Part shown: piece after piece, positions 1 to 7,050 of the stretch
Numbering within the stretch: position 1 is the first letter of the stretch
How the letters are laid out: each line of letters opens with the position of its first letter
Origin: an uncultured Senegalimassilia sp.
GTDB taxonomy: Bacteria > Actinomycetota > Coriobacteriia > Coriobacteriales > Eggerthellaceae
DNA: 16,970 nucleotides
Direction: 5' to 3'
NCBI GenBank assembly: GCA_934661765.1
Contig: CAKUJT010000055.1
Coordinates: 1-16,970 of the forward strand
Notes under the pieces: model-generated
The model's database searches: none
What the model was told of the DNA's origin: nothing
Seen by the model: only the letters and a program-made list of their open reading frames with translations
Program-made: the position numbers and the translations under genes

Positions 1-60
1 GCATTATGCCACTCGCCGCTTCGCCGCTCACGCACCGGCGTAACGCAAAAGGCCGCATGC

Positions 61-91
61 GGGGCAGCGGGAGTTTTGCGCCCGCTGCCCC
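61..91 (-). terminator. Intrinsic terminator candidate of the methyltransferase gene
   Basis: A perfect 11-bp stem (61-71 pairs with 81-91) closes a 9-nt loop, 17 bases past the methyltransferase stop codon on the minus strand. The T-rich stretch that follows on the minus strand is short and about 15 bases away, so termination may be weak or factor-assisted. Confidence 0.6.
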
Positions 92-107
92 GCTTCGCTC
101 GCCTTGC

Positions 108-830
108 CTAGCCCTTCACCAGCGTGACCGCAATGGTGTTCAGGTAGTCGAGCGCGCCCGCTTTGACGGCCGCCCTGTCGCCGCGAGCGTATTCGTTTTC
201 GCAGGCGATCCAGTCGGCCCATGCCTCGCGCGTGCACGTCATCTGATGCATATCTTCGATAACCACCCCGGGCGTTTTGCCGATCATGGCTTGCCACCAG
301 GTCATATCGTGCATGTACTCAAGCTGCTCGGGAGTCCACGAGGCGAGCAGGCACGCCGGCAGCTCATCATGGCAATCGCGCACCATGCCGGGAATGGAGA
401 GGTAGATCCTCCCGCCCGGCTTCACGTAAGGAAGGAGCTTTTCGCCGAGATACCGTGGATCGCGGCCGAAATAGTTGTAGGAGTCGATGCTTACCACCGC
501 GTCGAAAAACTGCTGTTCGAACGGCAAACCTTCCGCCACATCGGCCTTGACGGGGTGGATTTGCCCATCCGGCACGCCCATTCGACGAAAGAAAGCACAG
601 TTTTCGGCGGGGTCGCTCCACAGATCGACGGCGTAAACATCAAGTCCGTACTCGCGCGAGAGCATCACGCTTGTGATGCCGGAGCCGGATCCGAGGTCGC
701 ATACGCGCGATTCTTGTGCGAGATCGGCGCCATGAAGCAGCTCCTCGCAGAGCTTAAGCGGGTTGGGCCCCATGATTTTGGAGCGGACGAGATTAGCGTC
801 AAAGCTATTTGCTTTTGGGAAAGTATTCAT
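108..830 (-). CDS. Class I SAM-dependent methyltransferase
   Basis: Predicted 240-aa cytoplasmic methyltransferase that would transfer a methyl group from S-adenosylmethionine to an unknown acceptor. The Rossmann-fold SAM site is clear: motif I is DLGSGSGI at residues 45-52, an acidic strand-2 end is at VDLW (68-71), an acidic residue lies in KADVAEGLPF (95-104), and strand 4 is DAVVSIDSYNYF (110-121). The proline-glycine turn VKPGGRIYLS (136-145) is typical of class I enzymes. The C-terminal 90 residues are rich in Trp, Met and His and probably form the substrate lid, but they do not identify the substrate. An ATG 60 bases upstream is in frame. The start at 830 is preferred because AGGAAG sits at good spacing before it. 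The gene appears monocistronic. Fold assignment is secure; substrate is unknown. Confidence 0.88.
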   Translation of the reverse strand: MNTFPKANSFDANLVRSKIMGPNPLKLCEELLHGADLAQESRVCDLGSGSGITSVMLSREYGLDVYAVDLWSDPAENCAFFRRMGVPDGQIHPVKADVAEGLPFEQQFFDAVVSIDSYNYFGRDPRYLGEKLLPYVKPGGRIYLSIPGMVRDCHDELPACLLASWTPEQLEYMHDMTWWQAMIGKTPGVVIEDMHQMTCTREAWADWIACENEYARGDRAAVKAGALDYLNTIAVTLVKG

Positions 831-1145
831 TGTTCTTCCTGTTCGTTGAGACGATATTGAAAACAGGTTCGGAACGGCGCAATAGCACAAGGCCTTGCTA
901 CGGCCTTCTTCGAAAACGCTATGCGATTAACCGTTCCCTAAAGAACAATGACCAAAAAGACATCCCCTAAGGTGTATTCGTTCGAGGCGTTTGCCTCCCT
1001 TGAATGCGGCGCACTGCAGCCACGGCGACCACAATTTTCCGCATTCGACTAAGTACACATTACCACGTTTTGCCTTCGATTATCAGTCTTGTCCCAGCTA
1101 TGTAATAGGTGTATTAGGCATTATCCGACAAATGGAAGGAGTGCT
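831..1145. other. Divergent intergenic region with imperfect palindrome (871-937)
   Basis: No gene is seen between the divergent methyltransferase and the 1146 gene. An imperfect inverted repeat spans 871-937: a 7-bp arm (871-877 with 931-937), then CGC/GCG (878-880 with 923-925), then ATAGC/GCTAT (882-886 with 918-922). It encloses a 6-bp hairpin (889-894 with 902-907). It could be a structured leader of the methyltransferase mRNA or a protein-binding site. A possible promoter for the rightward genes is TTGTCC (1089-1094), 17-bp spacer, TATTAG (1112-1117), which is a weak match. Confidence 0.4.
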
Positions 1146-1682
1146 ATGAACGCATTATTCCCGCTTCCGAGAACCTTGCTGGAGCAAGGCTCAATCCCAC
1201 CGCAAACGATAGATGCGCTACGATCCCATGGGATAGACCTTTCCCCAACGCAGGTTCTGCAATTAGAAACGCACCGAAAAGAGCAGTTAGCGGAACACGA
1301 ACGCTTTGAGTTCGACACATGGGGGCTTTGCGTCTTGCTCGAGGACCTCGCAAGCTGCGAAGCGATCTGCCCGAACGAATTCGCAGGCGTGGCCCAGTCG
1401 GCGATCGCCTTGTTCTATGAAGTTCGCGATATGGTCGATCCCGCTATCAGCGACGAGGAAATTGCGGAGTCGATCGTCGGCGAAATCGTTCAACATCATG
1501 GCTGCACCGAATGCCTCGACTCGTTTGAGCTTGCCTCTTCCTTGTCCAAGCAACCCTCCCTTGCCGAGGAGCTCGCACAAGACGCAACGGAATCGAATTA
1601 TTGCTGGAACAGCGAAGACTGGGAGTACGACGAATATGCGCCCGGGTGGGATGGCGAAGCATGGGAGGGCGACTGTGAATAG
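1146..1682 (+). CDS. Uncharacterised acidic protein, DUF6323-like
   Basis: 178-aa soluble protein with no signal peptide or membrane segment. From memory of the family, the central part resembles DUF6323: GIDLSPTQVLQLETHRKEQL (29-48), a charged/aromatic HERFEFDTWG (51-60), and the segment around ISDEEIAESIVGEIV (101-115). No biochemical function is known for the family. The last 25 residues are an acidic tail rich in Trp and Tyr, which looks like a disordered interaction tail. The ATG at 1146 is chosen over an upstream in-frame ATG at 1089 because GGAAGGAG lies 5 bases before it. Its stop overlaps the GTG start of the next gene by 8 bases, so the two are almost certainly translationally coupled. 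Coding status is confident; the family name is moderately supported. Confidence 0.75.
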   Translation: MNALFPLPRTLLEQGSIPPQTIDALRSHGIDLSPTQVLQLETHRKEQLAEHERFEFDTWGLCVLLEDLASCEAICPNEFAGVAQSAIALFYEVRDMVDPAISDEEIAESIVGEIVQHHGCTECLDSFELASSLSKQPSLAEELAQDATESNYCWNSEDWEYDEYAPGWDGEAWEGDCE

Positions 1683-2334
1683 CCACGCAAAACCCCTAGC
1701 GAACCGACCTCGGCACAAGATTCGGGAAAAAGCCCTTCAGAACTTCGACTACCTTTATCGCAAGCTCATCCGGCTTTACACAATGGGGAGCACGGGGTCG
1801 GTCTCGAAGCTCGAGGCCGCGCAGATTGCAGAATCTCTATCGTTCGTGCTGGGGATTCATGGCGACAGCGATCCTAAGGCGCTGGAAGAATTAGCCGAGC
1901 AAGATCCGGATACGCTCTTTCAGCGCAAACAAGCCGAATTGTCGACTCGCGTCGACCGCGCCCTAGAGACGTGGCGCGCGATTTGCGTGACCATGCCTCC
2001 CATCAACAACGTTGCGCTTCGCGATTCGCTTGCGAACATCGGGAACCTCAAGGCGCTTTACGACACATACTTCGCCGCGCATGAAGTGCCGCTAGACGAT
2101 CTTCAGTACCAGCTGAGCTCCCCCGTCAACGAGAGCCTTCTTGGAATCGAACACGTTCAAGCGTGGCTCGATCAGCTTTTGGTCGAAACGCGCTATATTT
2201 CGCAGTTCACAACGGAAAGCTGCGTAGCCGTGCTTGAGCGAGCGTGCCCCGACTATAAGGGTTTGCACGTGAACCTATACGACCTGCTGGCGCCCTACGA
2301 AAATCAACTTGAGCGCAAAGCAAGGTCCCTATAG
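1675..2334 (+). CDS. Uncharacterised protein, DUF6179-like
   Basis: 219-aa soluble, probably all-helical protein. The N-terminal YLYRKLIRLYTMGSTGSVS (26-44) and the later YFAAHEVPL (132-140) and LLGIEHVQAWLDQLLVETRY (155-174) resemble what I recall of DUF6179, a family usually found next to DUF6323. No enzymatic motif is visible. The GTG at 1675 is chosen because a GGGAGGG element precedes it at 6-base spacing and because it overlaps the previous stop codon (GTGAATAG), the normal geometry of a coupled pair. The first in-frame ATG (1783) would cut off the conserved YTMGSTGS segment. Upstream ATG codons in this frame lie deep inside the previous gene. The function is unknown. The two proteins probably act together, which is inference from the overlap. 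Confidence 0.72.
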   Translation: MNSHAKPLANRPRHKIREKALQNFDYLYRKLIRLYTMGSTGSVSKLEAAQIAESLSFVLGIHGDSDPKALEELAEQDPDTLFQRKQAELSTRVDRALETWRAICVTMPPINNVALRDSLANIGNLKALYDTYFAAHEVPLDDLQYQLSSPVNESLLGIEHVQAWLDQLLVETRYISQFTTESCVAVLERACPDYKGLHVNLYDLLAPYENQLERKARSL

Positions 2335-2444
2335 CGAAAGAGCGTTCACGTTTCCGAAGGAAGGTGCCGTTTTCCAGCGGTGGCAGCATCATGCGCTTCG
2401 CGCGATAATGGAAACCTGCTGGTCAACCGTTTTGGAGGCGCATC

Positions 2445-3329
2445 GTGCAACTTTGGCTTGTTGCGGCTTTTGCGTCCGCGCTGTTCGCGGGCATCGTTTC
2501 CATCCTTGCCAAATGCGGGATCAAAACCATTGATTCCGACGTTGCCACGGCGCTTCGCACCTGTGTTGTGGCCGTTTTCACCTGGGTGATGGTAGCCGTG
2601 GCCGGGTCCGCCGGGACGCTTGGCGACATCTCTCCGAAGTCGTGGCTGTTCCTTGCGCTATCCGGTTTGGCGACCGGCGGCTCGTGGATCTGCTACTTCA
2701 AGGCGCTTTCGGTCGGCGACGTCAACAAGGTCGTGCCCATCGATAAATCGAGCACGCTTATGGCCGTCGTGCTTTCCATCGTGCTGTTCAACGAAACCGG
2801 CGATTTGGGTCTTCGCCTTGCCGGCACCGCGGTGGCAACTACGGGAACGTTCCTGATGATCGAGAGGAAATCGAGCGATGCGAGACGCGCTAGCGACCAC
2901 GATTACCGCGCCAGCATCGCCTATGCCCTGGCCGCCGCCGCGTTCGCCGCGCTTACCTCGGTGCTGGCGAAGGTGGGCATCGAAGGCGTTGAGAGCAACC
3001 TAGCCACCGCCATCCGCACGATGTTCGTGCTTGCCATGGCGTGGGCGATCGTTGCGGGCAAGGGCAAGATGGGGCTGGTCAAGGGCGCGGATCGGCGCGA
3101 GCTTACGTTTCTAGCGGCATCGGGCCTGGCTACCGGCGCGTCGTGGCTGTGCTACTACTACGCCATACAGATGGGCCAGGTCAGCGTGGTGGTTCAGGTC
3201 GACAAGCTGTCGCTTTTGGTTTCGATCGCCTTCGCCACGGTCGTGTTCGGCGAACGGCTTTCGCGGCGCGGCGCAATTGGCTTGGCGCTCATTGTAGTGG
3301 GCACCGCGCTTGTTGCGGCATGCGGATGA
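2445..3329 (+). CDS. EamA/DMT superfamily transporter
   Basis: 294-aa inner-membrane protein with about ten hydrophobic segments and two EamA repeats (roughly 1-139 and 155-294). The internal duplication can be read directly. The segment SGLATGGSWICYFKAL (73-88) matches SGLATGASWLCYYYAI (226-241), and ILAKCGIKTIDSDVATALRT (20-39) matches VLAKVGIEGVESNLATAIRT (173-192). Drug/metabolite transporters of this type export or import amino acids, nucleobases or other metabolites; the substrate cannot be told from sequence. The start is GTG at 2445, with GGAGG six bases before it. It lies 110 bases after the DUF6179-like gene in the same direction and may be co-transcribed. No obvious terminator separates the two. 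Confidence 0.9.
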   Translation: MQLWLVAAFASALFAGIVSILAKCGIKTIDSDVATALRTCVVAVFTWVMVAVAGSAGTLGDISPKSWLFLALSGLATGGSWICYFKALSVGDVNKVVPIDKSSTLMAVVLSIVLFNETGDLGLRLAGTAVATTGTFLMIERKSSDARRASDHDYRASIAYALAAAAFAALTSVLAKVGIEGVESNLATAIRTMFVLAMAWAIVAGKGKMGLVKGADRRELTFLAASGLATGASWLCYYYAIQMGQVSVVVQVDKLSLLVSIAFATVVFGERLSRRGAIGLALIVVGTALVAACG

Positions 3330-3420
3330 GGTGCCGAAGCGCAACCAGCCGTTGCTAGGATATGCGCCCCACCGCGCGTATGCTGACATTATCGAAACGA
3401 CCCCGCCGAGAGGAGCACTC

Positions 3421-4245
3421 GTGGCCTTCGCAGAAAAACTCGTCGCCGTGCGGCGCGCGCACAACCTTACGCAAGACCAGCTTGCCGAGAAACTCTACGT
3501 CACCCGCCAAGCCGTGAGCCGCTGGGAGCGCGGCGAGGTCACGCCCGGGATCGACATGATGAAGCTCATTGCCGCCGTCACCGGCGAGCCGCTAGCGCAT
3601 CTGCTGGAGATGCCCGAGCATTATTGCGAAAGCTGCGGCATGTACCTTACGCCCGACGATTGCGGGACCGATGCCGCCGGCCAAAAAACCGACCATTACT
3701 GCAAGTGGTGCTACGACCGCGGCGACTACACCTACGAGACCACCATGGAAGCCATGATCGAGGATTGCGCGCCACGACTGGCGAAGAGCACAGGCATGAC
3801 GCTTGATGAGGCGGTCTCGCTTATGGGGGCGGTTTTGCCCCAGCTTGAGCGCTGGCGCGCCGTGCGCGAAAACGAGCAGCGCTACGGAGCGGAAGCGCGC
3901 GAACGATACGGCGACGAAGCCGTCGACGCCGCGAACGAAAGAATCCTCGACATGGACCCTGCCACCTGGAACGACATGAAAGAACTCGAAAAGGCTATCT
4001 TGGGCCAGCTCTCCATTGCGCTGGTCGATGGCGATGCAACCGGTCCTGAGGCCGCGAAACTTGTGCAGATGCATCGCCGCTGGATCGGCCTGCAATGGGG
4101 AACCGAGCCCGAACGGGATATCTACCTGGGGCTTGTGCGCGGCTACCTGGCAGACCCCCGATTCGTTTCATACTACGACGAGCCGTGCGGCAAAGGGGCA
4201 ACGGCATTTCTAGTTGCAGCCGTGGAAGGCGCGCTGGGAGAATAG
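3421..4245 (+). CDS. XRE-type regulator with zinc ribbon and TipAS domain
   Basis: 274-aa predicted transcription factor in three parts. Residues 3-61 are an XRE/Cro-C1 helix-turn-helix (LTQDQLAEKLYVTRQAVSRW, 16-35). Residues 68-145 resemble the Zn_ribbon_2 family, with cysteines at 69, 72, 81, 94 and 97 and the family's trailing helix ending in LPQLERW. Residues about 155-272 resemble TipAS, the ligand-sensing domain of the thiostrepton-induced regulator TipA; the YLADPRFVSYYDEPCGKGATAFL stretch (242-264) fits its C-terminal signature. TipAS is classically fused to a MerR-type DNA-binding domain, so the XRE fusion is unusual. The start is GTG at 3421 with AGGAG at 5-base spacing; an upstream in-frame ATG at 3310 lies inside eamA. 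The gene is convergent with the MATE gene at 4304. A drug-responsive role is inferred. Confidence 0.82.
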   Translation: MAFAEKLVAVRRAHNLTQDQLAEKLYVTRQAVSRWERGEVTPGIDMMKLIAAVTGEPLAHLLEMPEHYCESCGMYLTPDDCGTDAAGQKTDHYCKWCYDRGDYTYETTMEAMIEDCAPRLAKSTGMTLDEAVSLMGAVLPQLERWRAVRENEQRYGAEARERYGDEAVDAANERILDMDPATWNDMKELEKAILGQLSIALVDGDATGPEAAKLVQMHRRWIGLQWGTEPERDIYLGLVRGYLADPRFVSYYDEPCGKGATAFLVAAVEGALGE

Positions 4246-4259
4246 TCCCCGGCAACATC

Positions 4260-4292
4260 GCAGGGGCCTTTGCGAAACGCGACGGCCCCTGC
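4260..4292. terminator. Shared terminator hairpin between convergent genes
   Basis: A 9-bp perfect GC-rich stem (4260-4268 with 4284-4292) around a 15-nt loop lies between the stops of the XRE-TipAS gene (+) and the MATE gene (-), 12-15 bases from each. Position and symmetry suggest a bidirectional terminator, though T-tracts are poor on both sides. Confidence 0.6.
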
Positions 4293-4303
4293 AGCTGCAC
4301 GCT

Positions 4304-5632
4304 TTAGCGCCAGCCGTAGCCTTTTGCGTGGCGCGCCACCAATCCGATGGTCAGGATGCTGGCAGCGGCCTCCGCCACGATGATGGACCACCAGATGCTG
4401 TCCGCACCGAAGATCACGGGCAGCAAGATAACCGAACCGAGCTCGAAGACGAACGTGTGGACGAAGGAGATCAACGCCGAGATCTTGCCGTTCTCCACCG
4501 CCGTGAACATGACCGAGCCGAAGTAGGTCACGCCCATCAGCAGGAACGCGATGCTGTACATGCGGAACGCGTGAATCGTCAGCGCCATCAACGCGCCGTC
4601 GTAACCCGTGAACGCAAATGCCAACGGCTGCGCCAAAAGTTGAGCGACCAGGAACGCCCCAACGCCCATCGCCGCCGTAAGCGTGGCGCCGTTGCCGAAC
4701 AAGCTGCGCTTCTCGTAGTTGTTTCCTGCACCGTGCTGATAGCTCATCAGCGGCGCCATGCCCTCGGTAAGACCGCCGAGCGCCGCGCCGATCAGCATCG
4801 ATGCGTACTCGATGACCGCATAGGCAGCCACGCCGTCGGGGCCGAACAGGTTCATGAGTTGCAGGTTGTACGCCGCGGCGACCACCGACATGGCAGCGCA
4901 TCCAACCATCTCGGAAACGCCGTTGACGATCGAGCGCGGCAACACGCCATGCACCCAGCGAGGACGCACGAGCTTCAAAACGCCGACTTTGCCCCGTGCG
5001 AACAGGACGACCATGAGCGTTGCCGACGCATACTCGGCGATGCAGGTTGCGATGGCGGCACCTTCGATCCCCATACCGAACACACCCATGAGCACGGCAT
5101 CCAAGCCGATGTTGACCACGCCCGCGGTAAGCGATGACAGGAACCCGAAGCCGGGCTTGCCCGCCACGGAGCAGAACATCTCGAACACATAGGTGAGCAT
5201 GAACATCGGCAGGCATAGGAATACGATCTTTCCGTACGTTGCGGCCATAGGCGCCATCTCGGCAGACGCGCCAAGCAGCACGACCACCTTATCCATGAAG
5301 GCTATGCCCAGAACCGAGCAAACCACGCCGACTATAAACGTCGTCCAGGCTATGAGCGAGAACGCACGGTTCGCGCCCTTCCCATCGCCGGCGCCCAGAA
5401 GCTGCCCAACGACCGCGCTGCCGCCCGAGCCCATCATGATGCCCAACGCAGACAGGATAACGGTGAACGGCAAGACGATGGTCATCGAGGCCAGCGCATC
5501 TTTGCCGACCAGATTGGAGACGAACAGGCCGTCGATGATGCCGTATGCCGAGCTGACGAACATCATGGCCATGGTCGGCAGCGTGTACTTCAATAGCTTG
5601 CTTTTCGTGAAATGTTGCGAAAGGACGTCCAT
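4304..5632 (-). CDS. MATE family multidrug efflux transporter
   Basis: 442-aa integral membrane protein with about 12 hydrophobic helices and the two-lobed MATE layout. Members export cationic drugs and toxins in exchange for Na+ or H+. The N-terminal lobe shows the family pattern of a short cytoplasmic lead, a first helix running into SSAYGIIDGLFVSNLVG, and an early GSGGSAVVGQLLGAGD segment. Between the lobes is RWVHGVLPRSIVNGVSEMVG, where the second lobe begins. The start at 5632 is preferred over an in-frame ATG at 5689: AAGGA lies 8 bases before it, and the likely -10 sequence overlaps the upstream ATG, so that codon may not be transcribed. Upstream lies a tandem operator (5691-5730) that matches the one before marR at 12172. 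The pump is therefore probably under the same repressor. Substrate is unknown. Confidence 0.93.
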   Translation of the reverse strand: MDVLSQHFTKSKLLKYTLPTMAMMFVSSAYGIIDGLFVSNLVGKDALASMTIVLPFTVILSALGIMMGSGGSAVVGQLLGAGDGKGANRAFSLIAWTTFIVGVVCSVLGIAFMDKVVVLLGASAEMAPMAATYGKIVFLCLPMFMLTYVFEMFCSVAGKPGFGFLSSLTAGVVNIGLDAVLMGVFGMGIEGAAIATCIAEYASATLMVVLFARGKVGVLKLVRPRWVHGVLPRSIVNGVSEMVGCAAMSVVAAAYNLQLMNLFGPDGVAAYAVIEYASMLIGAALGGLTEGMAPLMSYQHGAGNNYEKRSLFGNGATLTAAMGVGAFLVAQLLAQPLAFAFTGYDGALMALTIHAFRMYSIAFLLMGVTYFGSVMFTAVENGKISALISFVHTFVFELGSVILLPVIFGADSIWWSIIVAEAAASILTIGLVARHAKGYGWR

Positions 5633-5690
5633 GCCTTTGATCCTTCTTACGATCGTGACGGTGCTGATATCGAACTGACGACCGGTCATA

Positions 5691-5730
5691 TTAGTCTAAC
5701 CGTTGACTGTTTAGTCTATTGTTTGACCTT
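5691..5730 (-). promoter_or_regulatory. Tandem operator upstream of MATE, probable MarR-binding sites
   Basis: Two copies of a 17-bp motif with 20-bp period: TAGTCTAACCGTTGACT (5692-5708) and TAGTCTATTGTTTGACC (5712-5728). Each is a partial inverted repeat (GTC-N8 to N9-GAC), as expected for a dimeric MarR protein. On the minus strand a possible -10, TAATAT, lies immediately downstream, so bound protein would block the promoter. The same motif pair precedes marR at 12190-12227. Confidence 0.65.
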
Positions 5731-5809
5731 TGTCACCAATCAAGCATGGAAACCACACAAGGCGGGAACGGAGCATCGAGGGACTTGGCGAAGGGAAAGG
5801 CCGGCCGTC

Positions 5810-6478
5810 CTACTCGATCAGGCCGAGGGCCGGGGCTATGACCTTCGTGTAGAGCACCAGCCAGATGGTCGAGACGCAGAAGCCGCCCAAGACGTCGCTG
5901 GCGTAATGGACTCCCAGGTAGATGCGGCTTATGCCGACCATCACGATGACCAGGGCGAACAGGCACATCAGCGCGATGCGGCGGCGGGGGTTGCGCTCGT
6001 AGCGCCATACGCACCACGCCAGCAGGCCGAAGACTGCCATCGCGGCCATGGAATGCCCCGAGGGGAAGCTGAACCCTGATACGTCGACCAGGCGCAGCAC
6101 ATCGGGACGCGGACGTTGGATGACGAACTTCATCGCCTGGTTCAGCAGCACAACCAGGCCTAGGTTCAGCACGTTGCACCAACCCGGGCGCTTGACTGGA
6201 GTGAAGGCCGCGGCAACGCCGAGCACCACGAGCAACGTCACCGGCGTGGCCAGCGCCGAAAAGCTTTCCATGATGGGCGTGAGCCACGGTTGGCGCAGCT
6301 GCTCGCCGAACAGCCACCATGCCGCCGCATCGAGCTTCATGTTCTCCTGGTCGAGCACGTTCTCCAGCAGCATCACCAGCACGATGGCGCACACCGACGT
6401 CACCACCAGCGTGCGGTTCTCCTTAACGTAGCGCGAAAGGCTTCGCGCAACCCGGCCGATCCCCGACGCGTTCCCCAC
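5810..6478 (-). CDS. PAP2-superfamily membrane phosphatase
   Basis: 222-aa membrane protein with about six hydrophobic helices. All three catalytic motifs of the PAP2/phosphatidic acid phosphatase family are intact: KFVIQRPRP (K117, R124, P125), FPSGHS (catalytic His142) and SRIYLGVH (R185, nucleophile His191), followed by the usual ASDVLGG. Members dephosphorylate undecaprenyl pyrophosphate, phosphatidic acid or phosphatidylglycerophosphate at the outer face of the membrane. Which lipid is used here cannot be told. The GTG at 6478 is chosen because AAGGAG lies 9 bases upstream and gives a normal-length N-terminus before the first helix. The in-frame ATG at 6559 falls inside a strong hairpin and would add 27 unusual residues. 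The gene appears to stand alone, with a 177-bp gap before the MATE start and the MATE operator between them. Confidence 0.88.
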   Translation of the reverse strand: MGNASGIGRVARSLSRYVKENRTLVVTSVCAIVLVMLLENVLDQENMKLDAAAWWLFGEQLRQPWLTPIMESFSALATPVTLLVVLGVAAAFTPVKRPGWCNVLNLGLVVLLNQAMKFVIQRPRPDVLRLVDVSGFSFPSGHSMAAMAVFGLLAWCVWRYERNPRRRIALMCLFALVIVMVGISRIYLGVHYASDVLGGFCVSTIWLVLYTKVIAPALGLIE

Positions 6479-6535
6479 CCTGTTCAACTCCTTCGCCCGG
6501 CCACCTGGGCCGATATCGCAAACGGAAAGCACGAC

Positions 6536-6569
6536 AAGGGGTAGGGCGGCCCCGGCCACCCTACCCCTT
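6536..6569. terminator. Strong orphan hairpin upstream of PAP2
   Basis: An 11-bp perfect stem (6536-6546 with 6559-6569), one mismatch, then a 4-bp GGCC/GGCC inner stem with a 2-nt tip. It resembles a terminator, but there is no recognised gene to terminate: PAP2 starts downstream on the minus strand. It may end a transcript from the repeat region or shield PAP2 from read-through. Confidence 0.45.
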
Positions 6570-6614
6570 GGATTTCGCCAGAGCGAAGCTTACCGCATAT
6601 GCGGCCGCGTTCGG

Positions 6615-6812
6615 AGTTCCGGCAACGAGTCGTTATCCTCGCGGCAACGGTTTTGCGCTCTTGCGACACGAATTCCGCGCATCTTCGGGACAACGGTGTT
6701 TTGCGTTCTCGCAGCACAGCGACGTCACGCATTCTTGCAACACGGGCCCCGCACATCCTCGGGACAACGGCTCCGTCTAATCCCGTGGCAACGGTTTCAC
6801 GCTCCAAAACGC
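6615..6812. repeat. Degenerate tandem repeat array, about 24-bp unit
   Basis: About seven to eight imperfect units with consensus near gcatYctcgGGaCAACGGttttgc. The best anchor, CAACGG, occurs at 6645, 6691, 6765 and 6789, and CAACGA at 6623. The spacings (22, 46, 74 and 24) are close to multiples of 24. Intermediate units are more diverged (for example TTGCAACACGGG near 6736). Because the unit is 8 codons, ORFs on both strands show an 8-residue periodicity. Confidence 0.6.
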
Positions 6813-6907
6813 CAAGTTTATGACGATCACGACGAGGACGACCGCGGCAGACGCAGCCCGTATAAGCTCGCGACTCTGGACGATCAGGCGTGCGGCGGTT
6901 TCAAACA

Positions 6908-7050
6908 GGCATCAGCCCGGGCTTGCCCTTGGCTACACCTGCGCTTGCGCAGCAGATACCCCCCCAAAAAGCCCGCAGTCTGGGGAAAACCGAGATTGCA
7001 ACGCTGTCGGCCGGGCATCAGCTTTTACTTGCCCCTGGCCACACCCCGCC
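6908..7050 (+). repeat. 37-bp imperfect direct repeat pair
   Basis: Two copies at 6908-6944 and 7014-7050, 106 bp apart. Both read GGCATCAGC, five to six variable bases, CTTGCCC, then TGGC, ACACC and a GC-rich end. They sit in the long leader of degV and could be duplicated regulatory sites or a decayed repeat. Confidence 0.5.

Noticed and set aside
6..860. 284-aa plus-strand ORF
   Set aside because: It is antisense to the methyltransferase, which has clear SAM motifs, and it has no family resemblance.
4214..5137. 307-aa plus-strand and overlapping long minus-strand frames across the MATE gene
   Set aside because: Both are shadows of the MATE reading frame; their compositions (His/Arg/Gln-rich) are typical of wrong-frame translation of high-GC genes.
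6484..6807. 107-aa minus-strand ORF with 8-residue periodicity
   Set aside because: The periodicity follows from the 24-bp DNA repeat and appears on both strands. There is no ribosome-binding site, and the frame runs through the hairpin at 6536-6569.
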